Assembly: GCA_003612285.1 (NCBI GenBank)
Contig: RAYE01000013.1
Location: 34,824 to 98,823 of the forward strand
DNA length: 64,000 bases
Reading direction: 5' to 3'
From: a bacterium D16-51
GTDB lineage: Bacteria > Bacillota > Clostridia > Lachnospirales > Lachnospiraceae
In this document: positions 41,973-51,660 of the stretch, one piece after another
How the letters are laid out: each line of letters starts with the position of its first letter
Numbering within the stretch: position 1 is the stretch's first letter
Made by a program: the position numbers and the translations under genes
The notes under the pieces: model-generated
Told to the model about the DNA's origin: nothing
Databases searched by the model: none
What the model saw: only the letters and a program-made list of their open reading frames with translations

Positions 41973-43661
41973 ATGGCAAGGACTGTGGCGGTTGGGGTAC
42001 AGGATTTTGGCACAATGATTTCTAAGAATTATTTTTATATAGATAAAACTGATTTTATAAGGGAATGGTGGGAAAATGGGGATGCAGTGACGCTGATTAC
42101 CCGTCCAAGGCGTTTTGGGAAGACTCTTAATATGAGTATGCTGGGGTATTTCTTTTCGCTTGATTATGAAGGGCAGGGGCATCTGTTTGAAGGGACAAAG
42201 ATATGGGAAAGGGAGGGGTACCGCAGTCTGCAGGGGACATTGCCTGTAATCAGTTTAAGCTTTGCTAATGTGAAAGAGACTACATTTGAAAATGCGAAGA
42301 TAAGGATTAACCAGATTATTACTGATCTATATAATAAAAGGGAGTATCTGCAAAATGGCGGTGTACTTACAAAGCGGGATATACAGTATTTTGACCGGGT
42401 TTCTGATGACATGGCAGAAACTGATGCAGTGGTAGCATTGCAGAAGCTCTGTGATTTTATGCAGCGGTACTATAAAAAGAGGGTGGTTATCCTTTTAGAT
42501 GAATATGATACGCCGATGCAGGAAGCATATGTAAATGGGTTCTGGGATGAAATGGTTTCTTTTATGAGGAACTTATTTAATTCCACGTTTAAAACAAACC
42601 CATACCTGGACAGGGCGATTATGACAGGGATTACCAGGATTAGTAAAGAGAGTATTTTTTCTGATTTAAATAATCTGGATGTGGTAACAACGACTTCTGA
42701 TAAATATGCAGATGCATTTGGTTTTACGCAAGAGGAGGTGTCGGCTGCTCTGCGTGAATTTGGGCTGTCAGATAAGGAAGGATGTGTCAGGGACTGGTAT
42801 GATGGTTTTATATTTGGAAAAAAAACAGATATTTATAACCCATGGTCGATTATTAAATTCCTTGAGGAAGGAAAACTGAAAACTTATTGGGCAAATACGA
42901 GCAGTAACAGTCTTGCCGGGAAGCTGATACGGGAAGGCAGCAAGGATATCAAGGTTACGATGGAAGATTTGATGGATGGTGGTATTCTTTATACAAGGAT
43001 TGATGAGCAGATTGTATTCAGCCAGCTTGACCATAATGAGTACGCAATCTGGAGCCTGCTGCTTGCAAGTGGCTATTTAAGGGTGGAAAATTATGCGTTA
43101 GAAGAAGGGATTGAGGAATACGGCTTAAAACTTACCAATAAAGAAGTCAGAGTAATGTTTAAAAATATGATTGAGGGCTGGTTTAAGAACTATTCTCCGG
43201 CATACAATGATTTTATTCAGGCGTTGTTACAGAGAGATATTGAAGCAATGAATTACTATATGAATAAGGTTGCACTGGCAACATTCAGTAATTTTGATGT
43301 TGGCGGTAAAACATCCGAGGGCACAGAACCGGAACGTTTCTATCATGGGTTTGTGCTTGGCCTGATGGTGGACTTGTCAGACAGATATACAATCACATCA
43401 AATCGTGAAAGTGGCTTTGGGCGTTATGATGTAATGCTTGAGCCGCTGACGGGGAATGAAAAGGATGATGCTATTGTTATAGAGTTTAAGGTACATCGTC
43501 CGCAAAGAGAGAAGAATCTGGAAGAAACTGTGGGGGCGGCGCTGCTGCAGATTGAGGAAAAGAACTATGCGGCATCCCTGGAAGCGAAAGGAATACCTGT
43601 CTGCCGCATTCGAAAATATGGCTTTGCCTTTAAGGGGAAAAAGGTATTGATTGGCTCATAA
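41973..43661 (+). CDS. AAA-ATPase-like plus PD-(D/E)XK nuclease domain protein
   Basis: A 562-residue protein of a family expanded in gut Clostridia and Bacteroidetes. The N-terminus (VGVQDFGTMISKNYFYIDKT) and P-loop LITRPRRFGKTLNMSMLGYF belong to the AAA-ATPase-like group, with the acidic Walker B strand VVILLDEYDTPMQEAY. The C-terminal nuclease-like domain shows SGFGRYDVMLEPL and AIVIEFKVHRPQ, the D and ExK residues of PD-(D/E)XK folds. Cellular role is not established. A paralogue with the same order of domains is at 62274-63905. A shared terminator lies between this gene and the convergent DUF624 gene. Confidence 0.88.
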   Translation: MARTVAVGVQDFGTMISKNYFYIDKTDFIREWWENGDAVTLITRPRRFGKTLNMSMLGYFFSLDYEGQGHLFEGTKIWEREGYRSLQGTLPVISLSFANVKETTFENAKIRINQIITDLYNKREYLQNGGVLTKRDIQYFDRVSDDMAETDAVVALQKLCDFMQRYYKKRVVILLDEYDTPMQEAYVNGFWDEMVSFMRNLFNSTFKTNPYLDRAIMTGITRISKESIFSDLNNLDVVTTTSDKYADAFGFTQEEVSAALREFGLSDKEGCVRDWYDGFIFGKKTDIYNPWSIIKFLEEGKLKTYWANTSSNSLAGKLIREGSKDIKVTMEDLMDGGILYTRIDEQIVFSQLDHNEYAIWSLLLASGYLRVENYALEEGIEEYGLKLTNKEVRVMFKNMIEGWFKNYSPAYNDFIQALLQRDIEAMNYYMNKVALATFSNFDVGGKTSEGTEPERFYHGFVLGLMVDLSDRYTITSNRESGFGRYDVMLEPLTGNEKDDAIVIEFKVHRPQREKNLEETVGAALLQIEEKNYAASLEAKGIPVCRIRKYGFAFKGKKVLIGS

Positions 43662-43706
43662 AAAATAAGCATCCTGCACTTTTGGTGGCAGAGGATGCTT
43701 ATTTTT
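43661..43706. terminator. Bidirectional intrinsic terminator
   Basis: AAAAATAAGCATCCT (43661-43675) pairs with AGGATGCTTATTTTT (43692-43706). It serves the convergent genes on both sides. Confidence 0.88.
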
Positions 43707-43711
43707 TTGTC

Positions 43712-44323
43712 CTATTCCCGGTAATGGGCAAATACACGTTCCGTAATCAGCACAGATAATACCGCGTTCAGGGAAAATCCAATCAGCAGCCAATAGGTAA
43801 GTGTAAAATATAAAGCGCCAGGTGCGAGCCAGGTTATTGCCAGCGGAAGGACGGTAACAGCAGACAGGACTAAGGTGTATGGAAGCCATGCCAATGCTGT
43901 GATTATGCTGTTGCGGATAATCTTAAAGGGGCTGTTTACAAAACTTGCCTGTAATGGAAAGGCATAAATTATGGAAAACAGGTACCAGATAATGACCAGG
44001 AAATATCCGGTAAGAACGAAAAGGTTGTTCATATGTGCAGCAAAGTAACCGGAAAACAGATAAAGCACAGGCATTAATAACAGGAAGAAAAGCCAGATAA
44101 CAGTGGCGTTCTTAAAGTTTTCCTTCCATGCAGCCATGTAGTTTCTGGTGATATAGGATTCTTTGTCATACATCCGTTTTTTGCAGGCGGTGTATAATGC
44201 GCAAAAGGATGTTCCGATTGTAATGACAGGGATGCAGGTAATGATAAAGAGGAGATTCAGTACGATGAAGTCTCCGATTTTGGACATAACATTGAAAAAT
44301 TTGTTGTCAGGGTTGAAGTTCAT
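43712..44323 (-). CDS. DUF624 (YesL-family) membrane protein
   Basis: A 203-residue protein with about five membrane segments, N-terminus KIGDFIVLNLLFIITCIPVI. The start is placed at 44323, since AAAGGAGA leaves no room for the ATG at 44329. It is divergent from the mannan transporter operon and shares its control region, mirroring the DUF624 gene beside the maltodextrin genes. Role unknown; linked to sugar uptake loci across Firmicutes. Confidence 0.86.
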   Translation of the reverse strand: MNFNPDNKFFNVMSKIGDFIVLNLLFIITCIPVITIGTSFCALYTACKKRMYDKESYITRNYMAAWKENFKNATVIWLFFLLLMPVLYLFSGYFAAHMNNLFVLTGYFLVIIWYLFSIIYAFPLQASFVNSPFKIIRNSIITALAWLPYTLVLSAVTVLPLAITWLAPGALYFTLTYWLLIGFSLNAVLSVLITERVFAHYRE

Positions 44324-44719
44324 AGGCATCTCCTTTTCTCAGCTGCCGGCAGTATGCATTTTTTGCCTTGCATCAGGCATCACATGCTGCTGGCAGTTCT
44401 ATATTTGTTCATAATCATTGAAATCTCTATAAATAAGAATAACACAAAATGTATAGAAAAGGAATAAGGAAATTAAAATTAATTAATATTTAAACTTAGG
44501 CGAATATATGAAAAAATACTTAAAAAATAATTAATTAGGAAAAGCATCTATAAATTTACAATCAAATTGTGTAAAATGTACAAAAAGCAATAGAAAAAAT
44601 GATGGAAATATAGAAAAAAATAAAAAACGATATTAAATATTGACTTATTTTAACTTTAGAAGTATACTTAAAACAACTTAAAGAAAGTTAACAAACAAAC
44701 CTAAAAGGAGGAGAACATT
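44324..44719. promoter_or_regulatory. Divergent control region of the mannan locus
   Basis: TTGACT (44640-44645), 17-bp spacer, TATACT (44663-44668) form the rightward promoter. It is embedded in TTAAC/GTTAA-rich sequence: TTTTAACTTTA, AAGTATACTT and AAAGTTAAC. This is similar to the promoters at 12698 and 19726 and is the best candidate operator zone for a LacI-type regulator. Confidence 0.7.
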
Positions 44720-46099
44720 ATGAGAAAAAACGCAAAACGTTTACTCGCATTAGCTCTTACAGGTGCAATGACATTGTCGTTTGCAGGCTGTGGCTCAAAA
44801 GATGAGGGGGAAGGTAAGAAGAAGGATGACGGGGAATTTTCTCTCACGCTGGATCAGATTAAGCTCGGTGAGGATTACACTGATGTAAAAGCTGATTTGA
44901 AATTCCTGACACACAAGACAGATGTTATTGATACAAAGTTTAAGGAATATATCACAGAATTCCAGAAATTGTATCCAAACATCAATATTGAGTATGAAGG
45001 GATAACAGACTATGCGAACGATATCACAACACGTCTTTCCACAGGCGATTGGGGCGATATCTGCATGATTCCTACTACGGTTGACAAAGATGACCTCGGA
45101 ACGTATTTCGTGAAGCTGGGAGATCAGGAGAAATTGGGCGAAACTTATGTAAAAGACTGGTTAAACAACTTTACATACCAGGGGAGCACCTATGGTGTGC
45201 CTTCCATGGTAAATGCACAGGGTATTGTGTATAACAAGAGAGTATTTGAAGAATCTGGCGTAAAAGAAGTTCCAAAGACTCCGGATGATTTCTTGGCAGC
45301 TTTAAAGAAGATTAAAGATAATAAGAAGGTAACTGCCCCTCTGTATACAAACTTTGCGGCAGACTGGACGATGAATGCATGGGATGCATATATCAGTGCA
45401 TCAACAGGTGACCCTGACTTTATGAATTCTGGGCTGACAAAGGGCAAAGAGCCATTTACGGACAGGAAGGATGGTACAGGCCCATTTGCAGTATACAATC
45501 TTCTATATGAAGCAGTTAAGCAGGGGCTGACTGAGGAAGACCCTACAACTACTGACTGGGAAGGCAGCAAGCCTATGATTAACAAGGGCGAGATTGGATG
45601 TATGGTTCTTGGCTCTTGGGCATTTGTACAGATGAGGGATGCTGGTGACAATGGTGATGATATTGCATATATGCCGTTCCCGATTTCAGTAAATGGAAAA
45701 CAGTATGCATCTGTAGGGCCTGACTACAATTATGGAATTAATGTAAATAGCTCTAAAGACCAGAAGATTGCTGCTATGTGCTATGTTAAGTGGCTTGTAG
45801 AAGAATCAGGCTTTGCAGGCGGTGAAGGCGGACTTTCTGTAGTACAGGGAGATGCTCTTCCAGATGCGCTTTCAAGCTTTGGCGATGTTGAACTTCTTGT
45901 AGATAACCCAGCTCCAGAAGGCGAAGAGAATCTGTTTAACGATATTAACAATGATTCTGAGCTTGGAATCAACGTTTCAGGCGCTATTCCAAAAGCAACG
46001 CTTGAAGCTGCTACACAGGGAAGCCAGAATATGGAAGAACTGTCAAAGGAATGGAATGAAAAGTGGACAACCGCACAGAAAAATAATGGTGTAGAGTAA
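44720..46099 (+). CDS. Mannooligosaccharide-type ABC transporter substrate-binding lipoprotein
   Basis: A 459-residue extracellular binding protein. The signal peptide ends in lipobox SFAGC (Cys about residue 24). The mature part has the family 1 layout, with FKEYITEFQKLYPNINIEYE, YGVPSMVNAQGIVYNKRVF, the aromatic site segment TNFAADWTMNAWDAY, and GEIGCMVLGSWAFVQM. In the characterised Roseburia mannan locus the corresponding protein binds acetylated and galactosylated mannooligosaccharides; the same specificity is inferred here from synteny. RBS is AGGAGGAG. It is the first gene of the long mannan operon. Confidence 0.9.
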   Translation: MRKNAKRLLALALTGAMTLSFAGCGSKDEGEGKKKDDGEFSLTLDQIKLGEDYTDVKADLKFLTHKTDVIDTKFKEYITEFQKLYPNINIEYEGITDYANDITTRLSTGDWGDICMIPTTVDKDDLGTYFVKLGDQEKLGETYVKDWLNNFTYQGSTYGVPSMVNAQGIVYNKRVFEESGVKEVPKTPDDFLAALKKIKDNKKVTAPLYTNFAADWTMNAWDAYISASTGDPDFMNSGLTKGKEPFTDRKDGTGPFAVYNLLYEAVKQGLTEEDPTTTDWEGSKPMINKGEIGCMVLGSWAFVQMRDAGDNGDDIAYMPFPISVNGKQYASVGPDYNYGINVNSSKDQKIAAMCYVKWLVEESGFAGGEGGLSVVQGDALPDALSSFGDVELLVDNPAPEGEENLFNDINNDSELGINVSGAIPKATLEAATQGSQNMEELSKEWNEKWTTAQKNNGVE

Positions 46100-46157
46100 G
46101 ACGGCATCCGTTTATGAACAGAAGAATGCATGAATGTTTATGAATCATGTATGGGGT

Positions 46158-46260
46158 ATTCCCTGATTTCGGCAAGGCATGGAATCAGGGAATATGTTTT
46201 AAAGGGCTGCTGTTTATGGGGGTATCGGAAAAGGGCGGCAAAGCCGCCGCAGAAAACAGC
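46158..46260 (+). promoter_or_regulatory. Intercistronic hairpins between binding-protein and permease genes
   Basis: ATTCCCTGATT (46158-46168) pairs with AATCAGGGAAT (46183-46193). Then GCTGTTT (46209-46215) pairs with AAACAGC (46254-46260), enclosing GGCGGC/GCCGCC. There is no T run. Such stems commonly stabilise the upstream binding-protein message, giving excess binding protein over permease. Confidence 0.65.
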
Positions 46261-46284
46261 GCCTGACAAGAAAGGAGGCAGCAG

Positions 46285-47262
46285 ATGCGGAATTTTATTA
46301 AGTGGATTACGTCTGCAAAGGTAAATAAAGTACTTTGTATCATTACATTTATGTTCGTGCCATTAGCGCTTTTAACAGTATTTACTTATATACCATTTGG
46401 AAAAATGATTGGCTTCAGTTTTTATGATATGAAGTACATAGGGGACAGAGAATTTGTAGGCCTGAAAAATTATGCAGAAGTATTTAGCAGGGATGACTGC
46501 TTTAAGGCGCTGAAACTCAGCCTTTACTATATTGCGGCTTCATTTGTGCAGCTTGGCCTGGCGCTTTACTTTGCAACGCTGTTAAGCTTTAAGACAAAGG
46601 GCGGCGGAATATTTAAAGGGCTTATGTTCTTCCCTTATTTAGTATGTGGTATTGCAGTTGGTTTTATTTTTAAGTTCTTCTATACCAGAGGGTTCGTGCT
46701 TGATACCGTACTGCAGTGGTGTGGATTTAATCTTGACAACCTGCCATACTGGCTGAAGGATACAAGCATTAACAACATTTCAGTAGCTGCGACTTCTGTC
46801 TGGCGGTATATGGGGCAGAATATGGTGCTCTTTATCGGCGCAATTATGTCGGTTGATGCTGAAATGTATGAGGCGGCGGCAATTGACGGCGCTGGCGGAT
46901 GGCAGAAATTCCGTTATATTATTTTCCCAAGTATCAGCACGATTATTGTGCTGAACCTGATTCTTGCAATTACAGGCTCTTTAAGCGTATTCGAGCCGCC
47001 ATATGTTATTACAGGCGGTAATTTTGGAACAGGCACTTACTTTGTAATTATGGATAAGTTAGCGCATGCAAGCCAGAAGGTAGGTTTGGCTTCCGCCATG
47101 GCGATTGTGCTGCTGGTAATTATCCTGATTGCTACCTTGCTGCAGAAACTGTTCTTCCGTTACTTTATCGGTGAAGGGGAACATGAGGCAATCCGTGCCG
47201 TCCGTAAGAGGAAAAAGAGAGAGGCGCTGGCGGCAGCAGGGAACGGAGGTGTACAGTCATGA
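46285..47262 (+). CDS. ABC sugar transporter permease (MalF type), mannan locus
   Basis: A 325-residue six-helix permease. The first helix covers CIITFMFVPLALLTVFTYIP. The EAA loop is EMYEAAAIDGAGGWQKFRYI followed by IFPSIS. A basic C-terminal tail (RKRKKREAL) extends about 25 residues beyond the last helix. RBS is AAAGGAGG. Its stop overlaps the next start by four bases (ATGA). As with the maltodextrin operon, no ATPase gene is present. Confidence 0.93.
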   Translation: MRNFIKWITSAKVNKVLCIITFMFVPLALLTVFTYIPFGKMIGFSFYDMKYIGDREFVGLKNYAEVFSRDDCFKALKLSLYYIAASFVQLGLALYFATLLSFKTKGGGIFKGLMFFPYLVCGIAVGFIFKFFYTRGFVLDTVLQWCGFNLDNLPYWLKDTSINNISVAATSVWRYMGQNMVLFIGAIMSVDAEMYEAAAIDGAGGWQKFRYIIFPSISTIIVLNLILAITGSLSVFEPPYVITGGNFGTGTYFVIMDKLAHASQKVGLASAMAIVLLVIILIATLLQKLFFRYFIGEGEHEAIRAVRKRKKREALAAAGNGGVQS

Positions 47263-48104
47263 ATAAAGCAAAAATGAAAAAGCTTTTGTGGGCGATTGTA
47301 AAATATGCAACTTTGGTGTTTGGTTCATTTGTGTCAGTGCTTCCGGTTGTGGTTTGTGTGATTACAGCGTTTAAGTCGCCGGAAGAATATGCTGAAACAA
47401 ATGTTATGACGCTTCCAAAAAGCTGGACATATTTTGAAAACTTTGTCCAGGCATGGAAACAGGCAAATATGGCTTTGGCATTCCGCAACTCCATTATTAT
47501 CCTGATTTGCGTATTGTTTTTCTCCATTTTGACAGGTTCTATGCTGGCCTATGTACTGAACCGCTTTAAATTTCCAGGCAACGGGTTAATCAGGAATCTT
47601 TTCCTGTTTGCTTCCCTGCTTCCTGGTATTGCGATGCAGGTGTCTGTATACCAGATTATGTATTCCCTGGGATGGATTAACAGTTTGTTTGGCTATATTG
47701 TCCTGATGTGCGGAACGGATGTTATCTCGATTTATATCTTTATACAGTTTTTTGAAAATATATCTGTTTCCCTGGATGAAGCGGCAATTATGGATGGATG
47801 TACTTACTTTGGGGTATTTTTCAGGATTTTATTACCGCTTTTAAAGCCGGCGATTATAACAGTTATGATTTTAAAAGGCGTGGGCGTTTATAACGAGTAT
47901 TATATGGCGAATTTGTATCTGCAAAATAAGAACTCATTTGTTACAGTTGCAACGTCATTGTTCAAATTTACAGGGCCTTTGGGCAACCAGTATAACTACA
48001 TCTGCGCAGGCGTTATTTTAACAATGCTTCCAGCATTAATTGTATTTATTCTCTGCCAGAAACAGATTTACGGTGGATTGGCGCAGGGCGCTGTAAAGGG
48101 TTAA
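47259..48104 (+). CDS. ABC sugar transporter permease (MalG type), mannan locus
   Basis: A 281-residue six-helix permease, partner of the preceding one. EAA loop VSLDEAAIMDGCTYFGVFFR then ILLPLLKP; C-terminus CQKQIYGGLAQGAVKG as in the MalG family. Translation is coupled to the upstream permease through ATGA. The phosphorylase genes start about 80 bases downstream, so uptake and intracellular breakdown are in one operon. Confidence 0.93.
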   Translation: MNKAKMKKLLWAIVKYATLVFGSFVSVLPVVVCVITAFKSPEEYAETNVMTLPKSWTYFENFVQAWKQANMALAFRNSIIILICVLFFSILTGSMLAYVLNRFKFPGNGLIRNLFLFASLLPGIAMQVSVYQIMYSLGWINSLFGYIVLMCGTDVISIYIFIQFFENISVSLDEAAIMDGCTYFGVFFRILLPLLKPAIITVMILKGVGVYNEYYMANLYLQNKNSFVTVATSLFKFTGPLGNQYNYICAGVILTMLPALIVFILCQKQIYGGLAQGAVKG

Positions 48105-48184
48105 TATCATTGGCTGCGGCCGGGCGGATATGGAATCTGCCGCCTGTGCTGCAGCACCAGAAAATGTAAGAAGGAGGATGAGAA

Positions 48185-49210
48185 ATGAGTGATGTTAAGA
48201 TTATAGGAAGCAATGTTCCTAATGTGCCATGGCAGGATAGGCCTGCTGACAGTAAGGAGTGGATGCCAGTATGGCGTTACAGTGATAATCCGATTATCGG
48301 GCGCAACCCTGTGGATGGGGTTGCCAGGATTTTTAACAGCGCAGTAATGCCTTACGGGGATGAATTTATCGGTGTATTCCGTGGGGAACAGATTAATGGG
48401 ATTCCTTATATTTATCTTGGGAAAAGCAAAGATGCAATCCATTGGGAATTTGATAAGGAAAAGATTCCGTTTAAGGATGAAAACGGAAAGGATTTCATGC
48501 CGGTATATGCGTATGACCCGCGTCTTGTAAAGGTAGAAGATACCTATTATATCATTTGGTGCCAGGACTTTTATGGAGCTTCTATCGGTATGGCAAAGAC
48601 AACGGATTTTAAGACATTTACAAGGATCGAAAACCCATTTCTGCCATTTAACAGGAATGCCGTATTGTTCCCAAGGAAAATCAATGGAAGCTTTATGATG
48701 CTTTCCCGTCCAAGCGACAGCGGCCATACGCCTTTTGGAGATATCTTTATTTCAGAAAGCAAAGATATGGTTTACTGGGGAAAACACCGCCATGTAATGG
48801 GCAAGAGCAGTGAATGGTGGGAGGCTGTAAAGATTGGTGGCGGTGCAGCACCAATTGAGACGACAGAAGGCTGGCTTTTGTTCTACCATGGGGTAACGGG
48901 GACATGCAACGGTTATGTATACAGCATTGGAGGGGCAATTCTTGATATTGACAATCCTTCTGTTGTAAAATACCGTTGTGAAAATTTCCTTCTTACACCG
49001 GAAGAGTGGTATGAAGAGCGCGGTTTTGTCCCGAATGTCACGTTCCCTTGTGCGACGATCCATGATGCAGAAAGCGGTAAAATAGCGATTTATTATGGAG
49101 CTGCTGACAGTTATGTAGGCCTTGCATTCACAAAGGTAGATGAAGTAGTTGCCTATATTAAAGAGCATAGCCATGTGACAGAAAGTGATACAGAGCTGGG
49201 TATCCGTTAG
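48185..49210 (+). CDS. GH130 mannooligosaccharide phosphorylase (GH130_2-like)
   Basis: A 341-residue cytosolic five-bladed beta-propeller phosphorylase. Typical GH130 blocks are WRYSDNPIIGRNPVDGVARI, FNSAVMPYGDEFIGVFRGE, the catalytic aspartate in VYAYDPRLVKVED, and the later YHGVTGTCNGYVYSIGGA. The short length and sequence type match GH130 subfamily 2 enzymes such as those of Ruminococcus and Roseburia. These use phosphate to remove mannose from beta-1,4-mannooligosaccharides as mannose-1-phosphate. RBS AAGGAGG. Subfamily assignment rests on length and motif context and is less certain than the family. Confidence 0.88.
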   Translation: MSDVKIIGSNVPNVPWQDRPADSKEWMPVWRYSDNPIIGRNPVDGVARIFNSAVMPYGDEFIGVFRGEQINGIPYIYLGKSKDAIHWEFDKEKIPFKDENGKDFMPVYAYDPRLVKVEDTYYIIWCQDFYGASIGMAKTTDFKTFTRIENPFLPFNRNAVLFPRKINGSFMMLSRPSDSGHTPFGDIFISESKDMVYWGKHRHVMGKSSEWWEAVKIGGGAAPIETTEGWLLFYHGVTGTCNGYVYSIGGAILDIDNPSVVKYRCENFLLTPEEWYEERGFVPNVTFPCATIHDAESGKIAIYYGAADSYVGLAFTKVDEVVAYIKEHSHVTESDTELGIR

Positions 49211-49301
49211 CAGAAAGCTTAATCCGGCATGGATGCTGGTGCAGCGGGACCGATTAGAAAATGGGTTTTGCTGCACCGGCTAGGCGGTATGGAGGATGAA
49301 T

Positions 49302-50474
49302 ATGGAGGAACTTGTAAAAGAAATCAGGCAGCATTTGGAAGGACAGCTCATCCCATTCTGGGAAGGGCTTCAGGATAAGGAATATGGCGGATATTACGGC
49401 TATATGGGTTATGGGCTGGAGATTGACAAAAAAGCAGTCAAAGGCTGCATTTTAAACAGCCGCATCCTGTGGTTCTTTTCAAATGCTTATTTAACTTTAA
49501 GGGAGAACAGGCTGCTTGAGGATGCGAAACATGCTTATCAGTTTATGAAGGATTACTGTATTGATAAAGAACATGGCGGTATCTTCTGGTCCTTGACATA
49601 TGACGGGAAAATAGAGGATGGCACGAAGCATACTTATAACCAGGCATTTGCAGTCTATGCGCTTTCTACCTATTATGCGGCTTCCGGTGATAAGGAGGCG
49701 CTTTCTCTGGCAGAGGAGCTGTACGGCATCATTGAAGAACGGTGTACGGATGAATATGGTTATCTTGAAGCTTTTGACAGGGAGTTTTGCCCGGTAGAAA
49801 ATGATAAGCTTTCTGAAAATGGGGTGATTGCGGAAAAGACAATGAATACCCTTCTCCATGTTTTTGAAGCTTATACAGAACTGTACCGGGTGGCTCAAAA
49901 AGAAGAAGTCGCAGGCAGGCTCCGTTTTATGCTGGATTTAATGGCGGATAAGATATATAACGCAGAACGGGGCAGGCAGGAGGTTTTCTTTGACCGTACC
50001 TGGAATACCCTGATTGATTTGTATTCTTATGGGCATGATATCGAGACAGCATGGCTTGTGGACAGGGGGCTTGAAATTTTAGGCGATGACGCCTATACGA
50101 TGAAGCTTTCTCCGATTACAAGGGAAATCACCCGGAATATCTATGACAGGGCGTATAAAAACCATTCTTTGTTAAATGAGGCGGAAAATGGCGTGGATGA
50201 CACCACAAGGATCTGGTGGGTACAGGCAGAGGCTGTCGTAGGTTTTGTAAACGGATATCAGAAGAATAATAACTGCAGGGAGTACCTGGAGGCAGCAGAG
50301 GATATTTGGATCTACATTAAAGAGTATCTGCTTGATAAGCGGAATGGCTCAGAGTGGTACTGGGCAGTTGATGCAGATGGGAAGCCTTTGGAAAAGCCAA
50401 TTGTCGAGCCTTGGAAATGCCCATACCACAACGGAAGGATGTGCATGGAAGTGATTAGGAGGTTAGCGATATGA
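49302..50474 (+). CDS. Cellobiose 2-epimerase (AGE family)
   Basis: A 390-residue (alpha/alpha)6-barrel enzyme that converts the reducing-end mannose of beta-1,4-mannobiose to glucose, giving mannosylglucose for the next enzyme. Active-site segments include the His in [17 protein letters not shown], the [18 protein letters not shown] block, [11 protein letters not shown] and [17 protein letters not shown] with its terminal His. The ATG at 49302 is preferred, as GGAGG is six bases upstream and an ATG at 49296 directly abuts it. Its stop overlaps the start of the mannosylglucose phosphorylase (ATGA), matching their consecutive roles. Confidence 0.92.
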   Translation: MEELVKEIRQHLEGQLIPFWEGLQDKEYGGYYGYMGYGLEIDKKAVKGCILNSRILWFFSNAYLTLRENRLLEDAKHAYQFMKDYCIDKEHGGIFWSLTYDGKIEDGTKHTYNQAFAVYALSTYYAASGDKEALSLAEELYGIIEERCTDEYGYLEAFDREFCPVENDKLSENGVIAEKTMNTLLHVFEAYTELYRVAQKEEVAGRLRFMLDLMADKIYNAERGRQEVFFDRTWNTLIDLYSYGHDIETAWLVDRGLEILGDDAYTMKLSPITREITRNIYDRAYKNHSLLNEAENGVDDTTRIWWVQAEAVVGFVNGYQKNNNCREYLEAAEDIWIYIKEYLLDKRNGSEWYWAVDADGKPLEKPIVEPWKCPYHNGRMCMEVIRRLAI

Positions 50475-51637
50475 TCCACACCCGTTATTATGCTGAAAAA
50501 GCAAAGCAGGATAAATTGATTGAAAAAAAGAACCAGAAGAGTGATTTTTATAATGGGATTTTTGACCGGTATGTAAATCCGGTACTGACAAGGGAACATG
50601 CACCGATTCACTGGAGATATGATTTGGATGCAGATACAAACCCGTATTTTATGGAGCGTCTTGGTGTGAATGCAGTAATGAATTCCGGCGCTGTCTATCT
50701 GGATGGGAAATACTATCTGGTAGCAAGGGTGGAGGGCAATGACCGTAAATCTTTCTTTGCAGTAGCTGAGAGCGAGAGCGGCATAGATGGTTTCCGTTTT
50801 TGGGATTATCCGGTAAAACTCCCGGACACCTGCCCGGAGGAGACAAATGTTTATGACATGCGCCTGACAAAGCATGAAGACGGCTGGATTTACGGTGTAT
50901 TCTGTTCTGAAAGCAAGGATAAAGAAAGCAGTGACCTTTCTGCAGCAGTGGCAGCAGCAGGGATTGTCAGGACAAAAGATTTAAAAACCTGGGAACGCCT
51001 TGATAACCTTAAAACTTTGCAGTCCCCACAGCAGAGAAATGTCGCGCTGCACCCGGAATTTGTCAATGGGAAATATGCTTTTTATACCAGACCGATGGAT
51101 GGCTTTATTGAGACAGGAAGCGGCGGTGGAATTGGTTTTGGGCTTTGTGATGATATTACCCATGCAGTGATTGATGAAGAAAAAATTATCAGTAAAAGAA
51201 TCTATCATACTTTGACAGAAGCCAAGAACGGAGCAGGGGCTGTTCCAATGAAAGGGAAAAAGTGCTGGATTAATATCGCCCACGGTGTGAGGAATACGGC
51301 AGATGGGCTCCGCTATGTCTTGTATGTATTTGGAACGGATTTGAACGACCCTTCCAACGTGATTGCAGAGCCTTCCGGTGTGTTTTTAGTGCCGCTTGGA
51401 TGGGAACGTGTCGGTGATGTTTCCAATGTTGTGTTTACGAATGGTGCAATTGCCAGGGAAAATGGTGACGTCTATATTTACTATGCTTCTTCGGATACAA
51501 GGATGCATGTGGCGACTACGACAATTGATAAATTAGAAGATTATCTGTTTAATACACCGAAAGACCCATTACGTTCTGTAGATTGTGTAAAACAGAGATG
51601 TGAACTGGTTGAAAAAAACCTTGCTTTATTAAAGTAG
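50471..51637 (+). CDS. 4-O-beta-D-mannosyl-D-glucose phosphorylase (GH130_1-like)
   Basis: A 388-residue cytosolic phosphorylase that splits mannosylglucose with phosphate into mannose-1-phosphate and glucose. It carries [38 protein letters not shown], the general-acid aspartate in [39 protein letters not shown] and [12 protein letters not shown]. Length about 390 and these blocks match GH130 subfamily 1, such as the Bacteroides fragilis enzyme whose acid is Asp131. It is translationally coupled to the 2-epimerase. It is clearly different from the shorter GH130 gene at 48185. Confidence 0.93.
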   Translation: MIHTRYYAEKAKQDKLIEKKNQKSDFYNGIFDRYVNPVLTREHAPIHWRYDLDADTNPYFMERLGVNAVMNSGAVYLDGKYYLVARVEGNDRKSFFAVAESESGIDGFRFWDYPVKLPDTCPEETNVYDMRLTKHEDGWIYGVFCSESKDKESSDLSAAVAAAGIVRTKDLKTWERLDNLKTLQSPQQRNVALHPEFVNGKYAFYTRPMDGFIETGSGGGIGFGLCDDITHAVIDEEKIISKRIYHTLTEAKNGAGAVPMKGKKCWINIAHGVRNTADGLRYVLYVFGTDLNDPSNVIAEPSGVFLVPLGWERVGDVSNVVFTNGAIARENGDVYIYYASSDTRMHVATTTIDKLEDYLFNTPKDPLRSVDCVKQRCELVEKNLALLK

Positions 51638-51660
51638 CCGGTAGAAAAGAGGATGGGTAA

